Positions 23,614-34,750 of a DNA stretch of 64,000 bases are shown in pieces. Positions within the stretch are counted from its first letter, which is position 1; the number at the start of each line of letters is the position of its first letter. The DNA lies in the NCBI GenBank assembly GCA_907163375.1, contig CAJQUW010006103.1, forward strand, positions 117,705-181,704, written 5' to 3'. This DNA comes from Prostheceraeus crozeri (taxonomy: Eukaryota > Platyhelminthes > Polycladida > Euryleptidae). Position numbers and translations under genes: made by a program. Under the pieces are notes generated by a model that was given only the letters and a program-made list of their open reading frames with translations, was not told where the DNA came from and did no database searches.

Positions 23614-25031
23614 CCGGGTGTCCCACAGCGAACCCCCCCCCCCAACACAAAATCAAGATTATTTACTTTGAAGATTACTTTCAAGATTTATTTACTAAGT
23701 TTGGTGACTTCGGCTTGATAAGAGCAGCTTGGGTTGTTAGATATCAGTGTATGCCATCATTAGGATATCGAATAGCGCTTGTCTTCATTTCGCAAACAAT
23801 AATTGCAAATTCAAATTTCTAACTGAAATGCTGCTTCATGTTTAATCATTTACAATTAGTCATGCCACGTCGCCACACGATTGAGGAACGCGTGTTCATT
23901 GTGAAAAGCTATTATCAAACTGGCAATTATCGTGAAGTAGTTCGACGCTTTGAAGACACGTATGGAAGACCAATTGATAGGAAATCGATTCCATCATTGA
24001 TTAAGAGATTTGAGTCCACTGGAAGAGTTGACGAAGAGGGACATGGTAGACCATCAAGTGAAAGCCATAGTGAACAGGTAGCCGCGGTTGCCGGTGCTAT
24101 CACTGAAATGGGTGATAATTTCTCTATCCGCAAGACATCCGCTGATTTGGGATTGAAAAGCTATCACTTCTCGTTGCATCAAGAACTTAATGAAGACGAT
24201 CCTGATCGACGTTTGAATTTTTGTGAGGACTTACTACGTTTATTGGAACGAGATCACTAATTGATCAATAAAGTTGTCTGGACAGACGAGGCGAAGTTCT
24301 TTTTAAACGGAACTGTGAATCGCCACAATTCAGTTTATTGGTCAGATCACAACGAGCTTCGCCTAAGCACCAAGTCTATGGACCAGCGTGGTGTAACAGT
24401 GTGGGCTGGCATTTCATCCCGAGGTGTGACGGAGCCATTATTCTTTCGAGAGACTGTCAAAGGAGAGAATTATCTTAGTATGCTGCAAAGCGTCTGCCGC
24501 GAATCACCGATCTTGGGAGCATTTTCATGCAGGATGGGGCACCGGCGCATTATTACCGTTCCGTCATAAATTACTTAAACAGTAATTTTCCCAACCGCTG
24601 GATTGGACGCCGTGGTAGCCTTTTGGAATGGCCTCCAAGATCACCAGACTTAACACCGTGTGATTTTTTTCTTTGGGGACACGTAAAAGAGATTGTATAC
24701 AGGAGTCATCCTCAAACCTTGGATGAATTGGAAGACTGTATTCGTACTGTGTTTCGTGACATAGACGAGCTTTTATGCAGAAAAGTATGTTCTGAAGCTG
24801 TTCAAAATAGAATTCGACTCTGTGTGCAGGAAAATGGTCAACATATTGAACATAAATTATAAAAGTTTAATTAAGACGCGTTTCGTGCTTTGTATGAACT
24901 GCAGAAATTACTCTAATAAGGGAATAATGACCTTTTGATCACAACGTATCAATGTAGGCTACATTATAATTTGAGATAATGATGGAAATCGTTTGGGAGG
25001 GGCGCGGGGGGGTTTGCTGTGGGACACCCGG
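23614..25031 (+). mobile_element. Mariner-type DNA transposon, TIRs and TA duplication intact
   Basis: The inverted ends are CCGGGTGTCCCACAGCGAAC with a C11 run on the left, and the complement on the right (GGGGTTTGCTGTGGGACACCCGG with one mismatch). TA lies at both outer edges (23612-23613 and 25032-25033). At 1418 bp it has the usual mariner length. Its transposase is broken, so it could move only with a transposase supplied in trans. Confidence 0.92.
23862..24862 (+). pseudogene. Broken IS630/Tc1/mariner transposase
   Basis: The N-terminal helix-turn-helix (RRHTIEERVFIVKSYY) starts at 23862. An in-frame TAA at 24258-24260 and one frameshift near 24500-24530 break the frame. The catalytic parts are visible: D in VVWTDE, D in FMQDGAPAH and D in LTPCDFFLW. 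By my count 42 residues separate the second and third Asp, unlike the 34 of classical mariner and Tc1, so this is a divergent branch. Neighbour and TIR context confirm it belongs to the 1418-bp element. Confidence 0.88.
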
Positions 25032-25229
25032 TATGTATAAGAGGTGATGCTACATCCTGTCTGACGGACAAAGGCTGTAAATCGTTATAACGAGTTTTTC
25101 TTCACAAGATTCATGACAACACTCTCGACATGGTCGTGAAAGTGAAGATGTGTTTGTGGACCACCAGCCCACAGGTGGCAATATTCCTCTAAAAGTGGAC
25201 GGACAGTTGACTTGCAAAGATAACAAAAG

Positions 25230-25420
25230 TCTAAGGTGGATGGTTGTGGTCTAGGTGTTACAGTGGTTAAGTGCTTGGCCTAGCGATCTTTCGGTGCAGA
25301 GATCGAGCCCCGTAAGTGTCACTGGAAGTCGTCAGGAAGGGCATGCGAGGACAGCACCCTCCAAGCCCCAAGTAAAGTGGAGTAGTGACGTTACATCATC
25401 ATTTTTCTAAGGTGGATGGT
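25230..25420 (+). mobile_element. tRNA-derived SINE, copy 3, with 15-bp target duplication
   Basis: The body (25245-25405) has the same A box (TTACAGTGGTTAAGTGCTTG), B box (GATCGAGCCCCG) and GGAAGGGCAT block as copy 2, but the block with ACTCCAGAAAAGTCTGAC is deleted. A perfect 15-bp duplication TCTAAGGTGGATGGT flanks it at 25230-25244 and 25406-25420. The clean duplication marks it as the youngest copy in the window. Confidence 0.88.
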
Positions 25421-28400
25421 AGCTACTGACACGATTGAGATTACAAATAAATGTGCTGAGCTGTACGTTTGCTGATTAATTGGATGTAAGACTTTCATGG
25501 CTACCTATCAATCAATAGAAGGAGATGCAATCTTGTTCTCTGATTCTTTTGCTTGACATGCTGATGCCATCTTTTTCATCATCCTCTCAATTCTAAGTCT
25601 TAATTGCATAGCAGTCTTATTTTTCGCGGCTATGGTGTTTGACTCTTCTATGAGGTTACAGAGATGCATGGCCTCTGCATAGTAATTTAGTAGGCTTTGT
25701 ATTGACATCAGTTAAGTCTACTTAAGTACAATGCAAATTTAGTAAAAATATTAAAACTCTACAACAAGAGAGGAAGTAATATTTTATTACTACTGATAAA
25801 TAAATAAGTAATCCTTTTCTACATAACCACGCATATAGCCCTTGGCATACAGCATATAGGAACTAAAATAATTTTTAAGGAGTAAATGGTTTCAATTCCT
25901 CTTCTTCTTGCAAGATTTCGTTCTTGTCAACGAATTCAATTGCCCTGACTTGGGCAAAACGAAATAAGCATATTAGTGCGTCTTGCTTATGAGACAACCA
26001 TGAAAATTACTCAAAACAGCTGCTTGGTAGCAATTGATAAATATACAATAATAGATGATGAAAAAGACTAGACATGCTCAGTGAGTCGAGCTACCAAAGT
26101 TCTCTCAGTTTTCTTTGTACACTTGTGGCATGAATTGCAAGTCAATACTTGGAACACTCCAACAGCGCGGAAATTTCTTAAGAAATTTAGCAAAGTGCCA
26201 AGAAAACATTGGCATTATCAATTGCATTGATTCAGAAAGGAATATATTTTGGCTTCGCTGCATTACCACAGAAGCAAAATCTCAAATATTTCTGGGTTTT
26301 TTTTCGATCTCAATATTTTTTGCAACTTTTGCTAATTTGAACTGAGTGAACCAAGCTTGTCACAAAATATTCTGAAGATTACAGCGCAAAAAAATGAGTA
26401 TGAAGGTTTGACGTCACTACTTCTACATGCTGGAGACTTGGACGGTGTTGACGTAGACTTTTCTGGAGCGCTGTGGAAGACCTACTTTAAATCCAAATGC
26501 TGCTTCATGACGACCTCCAATGACCCTTTCGGGGCTCGATCTCTTAACCAAAAGATTGCTAGGCCAAACACCTAACCACTGTGCCACAGAGACCACCACG
26601 GATAATCAAGCATAAAAATATAGAAATCTTATACTCAAAGTGGCCGCACATACCTGAATTTCGGGTATATACCCGGATTTTGAAAATTTCGGTAAAAATA
26701 CCCGAATTATGCCCGAATTTTGAAATGTCATGTTTAACGTATCTTTTAGAGTATCGTTTTAATTTTTCAAAATAATTTTATTTTGGTTTTTACAACTTGT
26801 GATTTGAGAGAATGATGATGATTTTCGTGATTTGAGGAAACATGTTTCTCATAACATTTTCACTATTAGACTATTTCCGTTTTTTGCACAGCCTTAATTT
26901 TTTCTAATATTCTCTTGAAAACATTGATTAGCAAGTGAAAATTGACAATGAATTGCACCAGTGCTCACTTATTCAGTTGTGATGATCGTACAACAAATCA
27001 TCATTGCATGTTACCGCTGGATACTTAACGATTTAGTAATACAACTACGTGCAAATTTTGCAGGGCATCCTCACGTCTACGAAAGTTTAACGCATTGTCG
27101 AAAATGCCATAAATTTAGATTCAATCCCTTCTTTTACTCACACTAGGTGTTGAAAGTCATATACTGTATATTGATTATTGATCAGGCATGCTTTACTTAT
27201 GTGAGATGCATTTCCTAATGACGATACAATAAGTATTTTTCAATATCTGTCACATTCTTTCCATTCAGATAGACCTACATGGCTGAATCATCAGGTTACA
27301 TCAGATTATAGTTTTGTTCAGTTGAAGTGTGCAAAACGGTTGACGACAAAGTCCTAGCAGCACAACTGAGATAGCGCTGGACGCCAAATAACTTTCGCGT
27401 AACAGATAAATTTGTGATACTTCGAGATTTGAATTTAAACCGGGATAGGACAAAATTGATTGTATCTGAAGCTCGGCCTATACATGTATAACGCGAATAT
27501 GCAATTAGCTGTCAGTATTTTCTGTTTAAAAAATATAAATATTTGAATTAATTATCAATTTCCAGTTTCTTGACTTAATACTCTTGCAAAACGAATATTG
27601 TTTGGACACGAATTTATGAGCATTTACGACAGAATAAAAGTAATAACGTGGAAGCGAGAACTCATGATGGTTCCTCGTAATTATGCAACCTACCATATCT
27701 ATTGCTTCCTACTAACTTGGGAATCTTTGGCACTAAAAATATGCCCGAATTTTACTTTCGGAGCCGTGCGACCACCCTGAATACTGCATTATAAATTGGA
27801 TTTATTCAAATTTGGAATGTTTCGCGAATTTATCACAGTCTATTTCTCATGTTGTATATTTCTCTTAAAATTCTCATGTGGTTTGGAGGAAATACTTATT
27901 CAGCCTAAAAAGACAGACATGAGACATCTAAATAAACTCTATAGAATTTGCAAACATCTCTGGTAGGTTAATGTTGTCGAAAGCAAATGCATTCGACAGC
28001 TAGTGATATTTGACGAAGTTTTGCTTATTAATCTTAAATGAGGAATATCGATAATGGTATCGTATTTTTGTGGTTGACGCTGACAGCAGTAGCGGATTAA
28101 CCGCCAATTCGACAGGAAAGTTTGAGTCAAGGATGATGAGAGATTGGCCTCATGAAGCATTGTCAATGCGAGATTTTTGCATACTTGCAATAATACAAAA
28201 ATGTTTTCTATTTGTCATCAACCTTCACAAATCACTTAGTAAATTTTGATGACACAGGACATAATACTGGAGTCAGACAGTAGTGTCGTTAGATACAATG
28301 TTTCTGCAATTTTAATAGAATATATTCACATCCGGGTTCACCTTGCATTTCTTAATTGACTTACCCGGTATGTTGTTTCTCACCCTCAGCTGGTGAAGGA

Positions 28401-28818
28401 TCCTTATCACATCAATAATTCATAGCAACTGGCATGCCAAATTATTGCATAGTTGCATTTGACCCCTGCAATAACTTTTTTTTTACTTCATTTAGCACCA
28501 GCTTTTTTATACTTGGTTAGATAGATTTAAATCATAATAATTATTGTAAAGAATTATTTCTGATAAAATCTTAAAAATAATGCATGCTATGTGACTTTAC
28601 TTAGTAACTTTTATTATAACGGCTTAGTGTAGAAAATAATATTCAAGATGTGAACTTTGTCTGCAAGAGTCTCGAGATAACCTTGCATCTTAGTGTTGCA
28701 TTCAAATGAATATTGGTAAATTAAAGTCCCAAGACATATTTGCTATATACATACATGTACGAGAACATATCATGCACAGTAGTGTACCGCTCATGCATCG
28801 TGAAAATTTCTATCATAG
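25421..28818. other. Intronic stretch, no genes recognised
   Basis: AT-rich sequence in the same long intron. It holds one SINE head (26505-26597). Near 26650-26720 is a cluster of CCCGAATTT/ACCCGAA words that may be a small decayed repeat. The open frames are short and show no domain. Confidence 0.4.
26505..26597 (-). mobile_element. SINE head fragment, minus strand
   Basis: Read on the minus strand it has GTGGCACAGTGGTTAGGTG, GGCCTAGCAATCTTTTGG and GATCGAGCCCCG, matching the tRNA-related head of copies 2 and 3. The body and tail are absent. Confidence 0.7.
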
Positions 28819-29097
28819 GGTGTCAATGTTTTCTTCAAATCCCTCACATCGCATCCCCTGCTTCCTGGACCGAACGTGGATACTCCCATCCAGAATCAGC
28901 GGCGTCTGTTTCTTACAAAGCTTATCACAGTTGCTGTTCGTGGTCAAATGGTAGAAAGGGAGCAATCAATGCATCAAATCTTCATCGACCGTGTTCTCAA
29001 CCAAATTTCCGATGAGATGGGTATTGAAGGAGATGTTATGCGAATACACTATGTCTGTCAACTATACGCACATGGTCTTGACAACATCGCGGAAGAG
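28819..29097 (+). CDS. RAB3GAP2: RAB3GAP2 exon (93 codons)
   Basis: The acceptor TATCATAG ends at 28818 and a GTAGGAG donor starts at 29098. The 93 codons begin GVNVFFKSLTSHPLLPG, which continues the conserved block ended by the exon at 5805-6020 (vertebrate order KPLSLFDSK then LFKDLTS, from memory). The exon goes on with QRRLFLTKLITVAV and ends HGLDNIAEE. A second AG at 28892-28893, with a long AG-free tract upstream, is an alternative acceptor that would drop 25 conserved residues, so I prefer 28819. Phase is 0 at both ends. The intron before it is about 22.8 kb and contains the PLOD frame. Confidence 0.78.
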
Positions 29098-30043
29098 GTA
29101 GGAGTTTTTAATGTCTATATTCATCATCTGGTTTGAACTATTAATTTTATGAAGTGCAATCTAATACAGCTCTTGAATTTTTAATGGCATCCGAACTCCA
29201 TCATGTAGGCTTTGACCTCTAAATCAGCTGAGTGTGCCATGTCACTCATGGTTCTGTAGTGTTAGTAAAATTATCATTCATTATATAGCTATCCATTGAT
29301 GACCATAAAGACCCAACCATGTTAAGGATTTTATTTGGATTTTGCGCCTTTGGTGTGAGTTACATGTAAATCAAAACGTTAACGAACAACAATAATAGCT
29401 TAATTACAGAAGATAATCGAAGTCAATATTGATATTCCATATTTCTGCATGCGCCTTAGTCATGAAAAATGTAAAGAAAGAGCATGAAGTAAGCAAAGCT
29501 AAGGTACATTCAAGTGCAAAAGCTATGATAGAAGTAAAATGTGCTGGGAAATGCACAAATTACCACATAGAAATATACTGACAATTATCAAGATAGATTG
29601 CAAGATTATAGATGAATAGATGAAAAAACGCTTACCCGCCCAACGTCCCACAATATCTGCATTGAGCAAACTGCCGAATCCTGATTTGATCAATGTACAG
29701 TTTATCACATTGAAGGATTCGGATCAAAAGTCTAGCTCTGCAAGTCGCACAAAATGTATGTATGCATATATGTAAGTCATCTCCAATGCATAATTGTTAT
29801 ATGTCTTTTAGTAAATGACATAATTCGATAAAGTTATTTCATTACCTAATTCATATACCTTCATACATTACATGATCATCATTACCGCTATAATATATAC
29901 TATCTTTCCCATTTTATTTGTTTTATGATTTTACATATTATACATATATATGAAACATTTTGACAATATTGACTAAAAATTTTGCATAAAATCCCAGCAT
30001 GGTATTCAGATGATCGTCCCAGCAGATTGGCATTGTTGTAGGG

Positions 30044-30448
30044 CAGGGGTTCCCACAAAGTTTTATATGCGATCCCGTTTTGTAACTGACAGAGCATGGC
30101 GACCCCATTTACCAAGTCCAAATATGTGCGACTAACAACCATACAAAAACTATATACAATATTGCCCCTCCGCCTTTGGAAACACTCGCGCTATCTTTCA
30201 CGTGACAGAGTTGTAGGAAGCATCACATAAGTCGTTTGCAAGGAGAGAGAAGGAAGCGTTACATCAACCCAATTAAATAACATAACACGCCCGTAGGGCG
30301 GGTATTTCTTTCTAGTTGTGATGAAGGTAACCGTAGCACAGGCGTTTTATTCATTCTTCCCAGTAATGCCTCAATATCTCAGGCGATTCCAGAAGCTTCA
30401 ATCGACCCCAAAAAATTCGGCCGCGACCCCGCATTTGGGAACCGCTGA
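30044..30448. mobile_element. hAT-type miniature element
   Basis: The ends are CAGGGGTTCCCA on the left and TGGGAACCGCTG(A) on the right, typical of hAT elements. An exact 8-bp duplication TTGTAGGG flanks it (30036-30043 and 30449-30456). It is 405 bp, has no coding capacity, and lies in the intron between the RAB3GAP2 exons at 28819 and 36660. Confidence 0.88.
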
Positions 30449-30551
30449 TTGTAGGGTATAGTGCTCACTCTGCTTGTTGGTGACTTGGACTCAAACCTTT
30501 ATCGGGTTAAGCCTTAGGTGCATCCTGCATTCTTACTAAATACTCGGCACG

Positions 30552-30623
30552 AAAGAATGAGAGTGGGAGAAGTAAAACTCGGCCACATGGAAGAAAGGCG
30601 CTCACCTAATGTACTTCCGAGTA
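30552..30623 (+). repeat. ~70-bp dispersed direct repeat, left copy
   Basis: It shares AAAGAATGAGAGTGG, ACTCGGCCACATGGAAGAAA and CTTCCGAGTAT with 31794-31866 in the same orientation. The two copies bracket the foldback element at 30931-31633. Confidence 0.75.
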
Positions 30624-31018
30624 TATATAAAAATAAGTATTTATAAAGCATAAATAAATATTTATTTGTATATATACGTGGAATTGACGGACAAGGAAAG
30701 TTCTTTCTGTTGTATGAAATATTAATTGCAACTTAATCATGTTGCAGCAATAATGGTTATAAGTACACTTATCAGATATGAAATTAACTCTAAACAACAA
30801 TTTCTACTCATATTCTGGTTTTTCATAGACTTCTACGTTAAATTGCATTTACTGATGCGGTACCATGCCATGCAAATGCGAGATATGTTAATATACAAAA
30901 TAATTAATACAATCAAAGTTTTAAATAGATTGTTTTGGCTATTAGTTATATTTTGAGTTGAATTGGAAAGAGCCAATATTGAAAGATCTTGATTTTTATT
31001 GATTTTATTTAGGTTATC

Positions 31019-31060
31019 TATTACAATTAATTTCTGTTAACATCCGTTAACTATCTTCAG
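31019..31060 (-). ncRNA. Hammerhead-like RNA motif, copy B
   Basis: The minus-strand mirror of copy C in the left arm of the foldback: CTGAAGA, stem GTTAAC/GTTAAC, GAAA, stem ATTA/TAAT, then A at the cleavage position. Stem I is weak. Confidence 0.33.
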
Positions 31061-31496
31061 GTATAACAGGAAAGAAACTTAGCAGGTTCAGTTTAAAATT
31101 CAAAATTCACACCGACGTCTATGTACAAAAGTCTATGTCATAATGACATATATCATATAGATTGAGTATAATATAATATAGACTGAATATAAAGGGAGGG
31201 ATGGACAATGAAGCAGGTAGTATTGGGTTACATAGTACCAATAGCATCTTAATGATGACCTGACTTTTGTATTGCCAATCCATTACTATGACCTATGTGT
31301 TTTCCTATCTAGTCAGGTCATCATTAAGATGCTATTGATACTATGTAACTCAATACTACCTGTTTCATTGCCCATCCCTCCCTTTATATCCAGTCTTTCA
31401 TACTCAATCTATATGTCATTATGACAGACTTTTGTACAGACGTCGGTGTGAATTTTAATTTTATACTGAACCTGCTAATTTTCTTTCCTGTTTTAC

Positions 31497-31538
31497 CTGA
31501 AGATAGTTAACGGATGTTAACAGAAATTAATTGTAATA
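31497..31538 (+). ncRNA. Hammerhead-like RNA motif, copy C
   Basis: In the right arm of the foldback: CTGAAGA, stem II GTTAAC with loop GGAT and GTTAAC, GAAA, stem III ATTA with loop ATTG and TAAT, then A. Compared with copy A both stems have changed sequence while pairing is kept. Confidence 0.35.
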
Positions 31539-31793
31539 GATAACCAAAATAAAATCAATAAAAATCAAGATCTTTCAATATTGGCTCTTTCCAATTCAAC
31601 TCAAAATACTCTAATACAGCCAAATATTTCATATTTTGGCATTTAGGTGCTGTCTGATATTTTACTATGATGTCCCCACGGGCTATTCCTAGATCCGCCA
31701 CTGTTCATGAGTCAGTGATGTATCATGAACTTAGAAAGAAGACGCTGTATAGAACGATTGTCGTTCATTTTGCAACTTTGCAGTGTAAGTGGT

Positions 31794-31866
31794 AAAGAAT
31801 GAGAGTGGTAAATGACAACTCGGCCACATGGAAGAAAGGCTCCGTGCCTAATGTGCTTCCGAGTAT
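31794..31866 (+). repeat. ~70-bp dispersed direct repeat, right copy
   Basis: Partner of 30552-30623 with a few substitutions. It may be the tail of a retroelement family. Confidence 0.75.
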
Positions 31867-32202
31867 AAACAACGTTCATTTATTTATTTATTCTAAGTTT
31901 TTATACAACAGCATAAGAGCTACTCAAATTAAAAAAATTGTTGTTTTAAAATCTGACAGTCCATTTCATTTCAATTGCAAGAGCTTCGTAGCTTGTGCCA
32001 TAAATATTTCCGTTTTATATCCTCTTTATGAGCTTAGTAATTATAACAAATTTCTTTTTCATGTGGAAGTGGTTTGACGTATTTTGTTCAAATATTCTTC
32101 TACAAATAAAATACTATATGTAACACAAATTATTTTCTTCATGCAAATCAACACCTTTTACCAGTGAGTGGGGTATTACTCATAATATGATTTTGAACAC
32201 TA

Positions 32203-32949
32203 CTGTACTGGCGAAAAAATGCCGGCCGTCGGCCGGTAACTGTTTCGAAGGATAAATAATCAATTCAGGAACCGGCCATCGACCGGTCACCTTGGAAAGA
32301 TAAATGATTATTAGAAGATCGATTTTTTAGGAGCCAATTTGTCAAATAAATACTATTCCTTGTATTTCAACAAAACAATCTCAAAAACAATGACTGTACT
32401 ATGACAAAAGACTGGATGTACCACAATGTGTACCAAACTTGTCTAGTACTGTAATGTACTATTGATATTTATTTACTTTTTTTAGGGCCTCAGTTAGTAT
32501 GCTATCTTTTTGCCTCTCGGTAGTTGTTTCGTTCTTCTGTGTCCTCGTCTTCGGAGGTCAAGGTCTCCATGGAATCAATACTGTGCCTTTTCCCAGTTAG
32601 TAAAATGTTCATCCAACGTCATCAGTAGTTGGAGCTATTTAGAAAATGACGCAGCGCCCCAGGGACGTTTCCTCATGACTACATTTGTGATGTTCAGTGA
32701 AATTGACACGCTTCACATTGAAATTCGCGCTCAAAAGCAGCTCCGTCTAAAGAAAAGCTGTAGGCTATTCACAGGTCACTTATAGTAGTTGTTGATCTAA
32801 GTGCTGTAATAGAAAAGAGTAGTAAAGAAAAAATTGGCTGATTTTTTTGGCCTTCAAGCACTAGCCTTTAATAATAATTAATTAAGAAACCAGCCACCGG
32901 CCGGCTGCCTCGGAAAATAAACAATTGGCCGGTCTTTTCTCCAGCACAG
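32203..32949. mobile_element. Non-autonomous inverted-repeat element with GGCCGG clusters
   Basis: The ends are related inverted repeats (CTGTACTGGCGAAAAAATGC at the left; CTGTGCTGGAGAAAAGACCG when the right end is read in reverse). Both subterminal zones have GGCCGG-rich repeats set between AAATAAT and AAATAAAC words. No target duplication or transposase was found. An open frame at 32510-32785 has no domain I recognise. Confidence 0.6.
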
Positions 32950-33480
32950 CAATATAAATATAGATATCAAGTTCCCATAGCTCCGCCATAGAATCTTGCG
33001 TTTTCGGCACTGTAGTTATGGAATTGGTAACGGAAGTTTTGTCTAATTGCGTTCCATTTACTTATTTCCCTGCTTATCTGAATGAATTTTCTGATTATGC
33101 AAGCTCACTTCTGTGACACAAAAGAATAAAAATTGCTTTCATCATTCGCATTGAAAGACGGCAATCATATCAGAAAAGTTCTTTGAAATATCAAGTTGAA
33201 ATATCTTTGAGAAATTGAAAACGATGAAGCAAATTCTTTGTGATTTGCTTTTTTCTACGTATCACACAAACTACAATCATCATATATACTATTCTCAGTC
33301 ATGAATAATTTGACATGTATTTTGCTCCCGTAAATTATATTCGTCCAACTTCACACCAATTTGTATTTCTATGAAATGAGATCTACGGCCATTAATACAT
33401 GTAGATGCTGGAAATCGAAAATTAGCGTGACTAATTACTTAAATAAAAGTGAATGTAAAGATAGTTGCATTGCACTTTCC

Positions 33481-33481
<1 letters not shown>

Positions 33482-33552
<71 letters not shown>
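33482..33552. repeat. (TA)n microsatellite at the Penelope-like 3' end
   Basis: A long pure TA run followed by TGTGTGTG. It sits where the 3' UTR of the adjacent minus-strand Penelope-like element stops. Confidence 0.95.
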
Positions 33553-33560
<8 letters not shown>

Positions 33561-33698
33561 AAATAATACTACAAAAGAAAAAAAAACTTTCATCAGCTGC
33601 CGATCGATTTCAGCCGTTTCTGGCTTGTCATGGCAATCAACTGATTTATTCAACGAAATTGTACAGAAATTTCAGATATCATATCTAAATCAAAGAAA

Positions 33699-34101
33699 TC
33701 AAACAGCGTTGAGGCAAGGATGAAATAAATTACTGAACATAGCTTCCTTGGACTCACGGTCCAAGCGATTAGCGTCCGGGGACAACTGAAAGAAAGGAAT
33801 AGCACTAAAATGACCGCCACCACAGCTCGCTATGTGTTTACTGACACTTAGCACACAGTCTACTGTCTTTGATTTGCTGGCGATGTACCGTCAGCCGATG
33901 TCGAAATACATCCCCCGTTTGGCCGATGTAGAATTTTTTACATCCTCCACAAATCATTTTATAAATTACGTTTGTTGATTTACAATTCATGTTTTTTCGA
34001 ATGTTAAATGTCTTTATGCCAGATGGGGTTTCGAAATCAACTTTGTTGTCTTCAATTATGATGTTGCAACACTTGCATCTTGGCTCGCTACATTTCGACA
34101 C
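33699..34101 (-). pseudogene. GIY-YIG endonuclease of the Penelope-like element
   Basis: The first part (34101-33838) has Cys-rich motifs (CKCCNI), VIYKMICGGCKKFYIGQTG and FRHRLTVHRQQI, the expected core of a Penelope GIY-YIG domain that nicks target DNA. Its frame ends at 33838. The family's C-terminal signature (SKHIASCG...RESKEAMF) continues in another frame down to a stop at 33699-33701, so one frameshift near 33845 breaks it. Confidence 0.85.
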
Positions 34102-34742
34102 TCCACTAATTTAAGAAGATTTAATGTATTTGAAATAGGACGTATAACTTTATTATATATGTCTGGGTTACTCCTGTTGAACTCGTGTACAAATGGAAAA
34201 ATGTTCTTTTTGTTTTGCTTGTTGTTATTGCTGACATCAGAAGATTTGGCTTTATCAATCGCATCATTAATAAGCGAAGAAGGATAATTCAAAGTCAGTA
34301 GACGAATTTTTAATTCATTGTAACGGTAAGTTCTTGTATCTTCATTTGAAACTATAATCTTTATGCGACGTGCTAAGTTGTAAGGAATGTTTCTGATAAC
34401 ATGAAGGGGATGAGCGGAATGGAAGGGAACATAACTCATTGTGTCAGTTTTCTTTCTGTATATGTCTGTGCTTATTAATCCATTAACTGTGTCTTTTGTA
34501 ACCATCACATCAAGAAAATTTAAAGAATCCGTGTTCATTTCGTAAGTAAATTTGATAGATGAATCTAGGTTACATACTATACTTTTGAATAATTCTAATT
34601 CGCCGTATTTCTCATCCCATATGATCCAGCAGTCGTCGAGAAACCTTTTCCATGAGTTGATAATTAATTCACATGTGTCAGGAAAAATTGTTTGAACAAT
34701 GGAGTACATTTTTTCTTCGAGAATATATATATATTCTGTATG
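34056..34742 (-). pseudogene. Penelope-like reverse transcriptase, C-terminal half
   Basis: RT motif C appears as RFLDDCWIIW, then FLDVMVTKD and YRKKTDTMSYVPFHSAHP, a block typical of Penelope RTs. The motifs upstream of motif C are missing. The first 21 residues of the open frame that runs to 34805 are hAT sequence, not RT. The frame overlaps the endonuclease frame by 46 nt in a different phase, so a second frameshift joins them. Confidence 0.88.
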
Positions 34743-34750
34743 CTCTAAAT

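Larger units (their letters stand above)
30931..31633. mobile_element. Foldback (long palindrome) element
   Basis: Two arms of about 330 bp are near-perfect inverted copies around a short centre near 31270-31310. The outer part shares GGAAAGAGCCAATATTGAAA and its complement; the inner part shares GGTCATCATTAAGATGCTAT and its complement. There is no coding capacity. Each arm holds a hammerhead-like motif. Single-stranded, it would form a hairpin of more than 300 bp. Confidence 0.85.
33560..34742 (-). mobile_element. Penelope-like retroelement, 5'-truncated and decayed
   Basis: Minus-strand order: the C-terminal half of RT, a GIY-YIG endonuclease, then a 3' UTR reaching the TA run. The layout RT plus GIY-YIG is specific to Penelope-like elements. 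A hAT element inserted at 34751 separates it from a short upstream remnant (35931-35994) that still shows the continuing RT sequence with a stop. Confidence 0.88.

Noticed and set aside
33580-33620. Hammerhead core in the Penelope-like 3' UTR
   Set aside because: CTGATGA and GAAA are present on the minus strand but in an order and spacing that do not make the three-stem core.
33361-33723. Open frames across the TA run (also 20978-21211)
   Set aside because: The Ile/Tyr runs come from the TA microsatellite; both strands are open.
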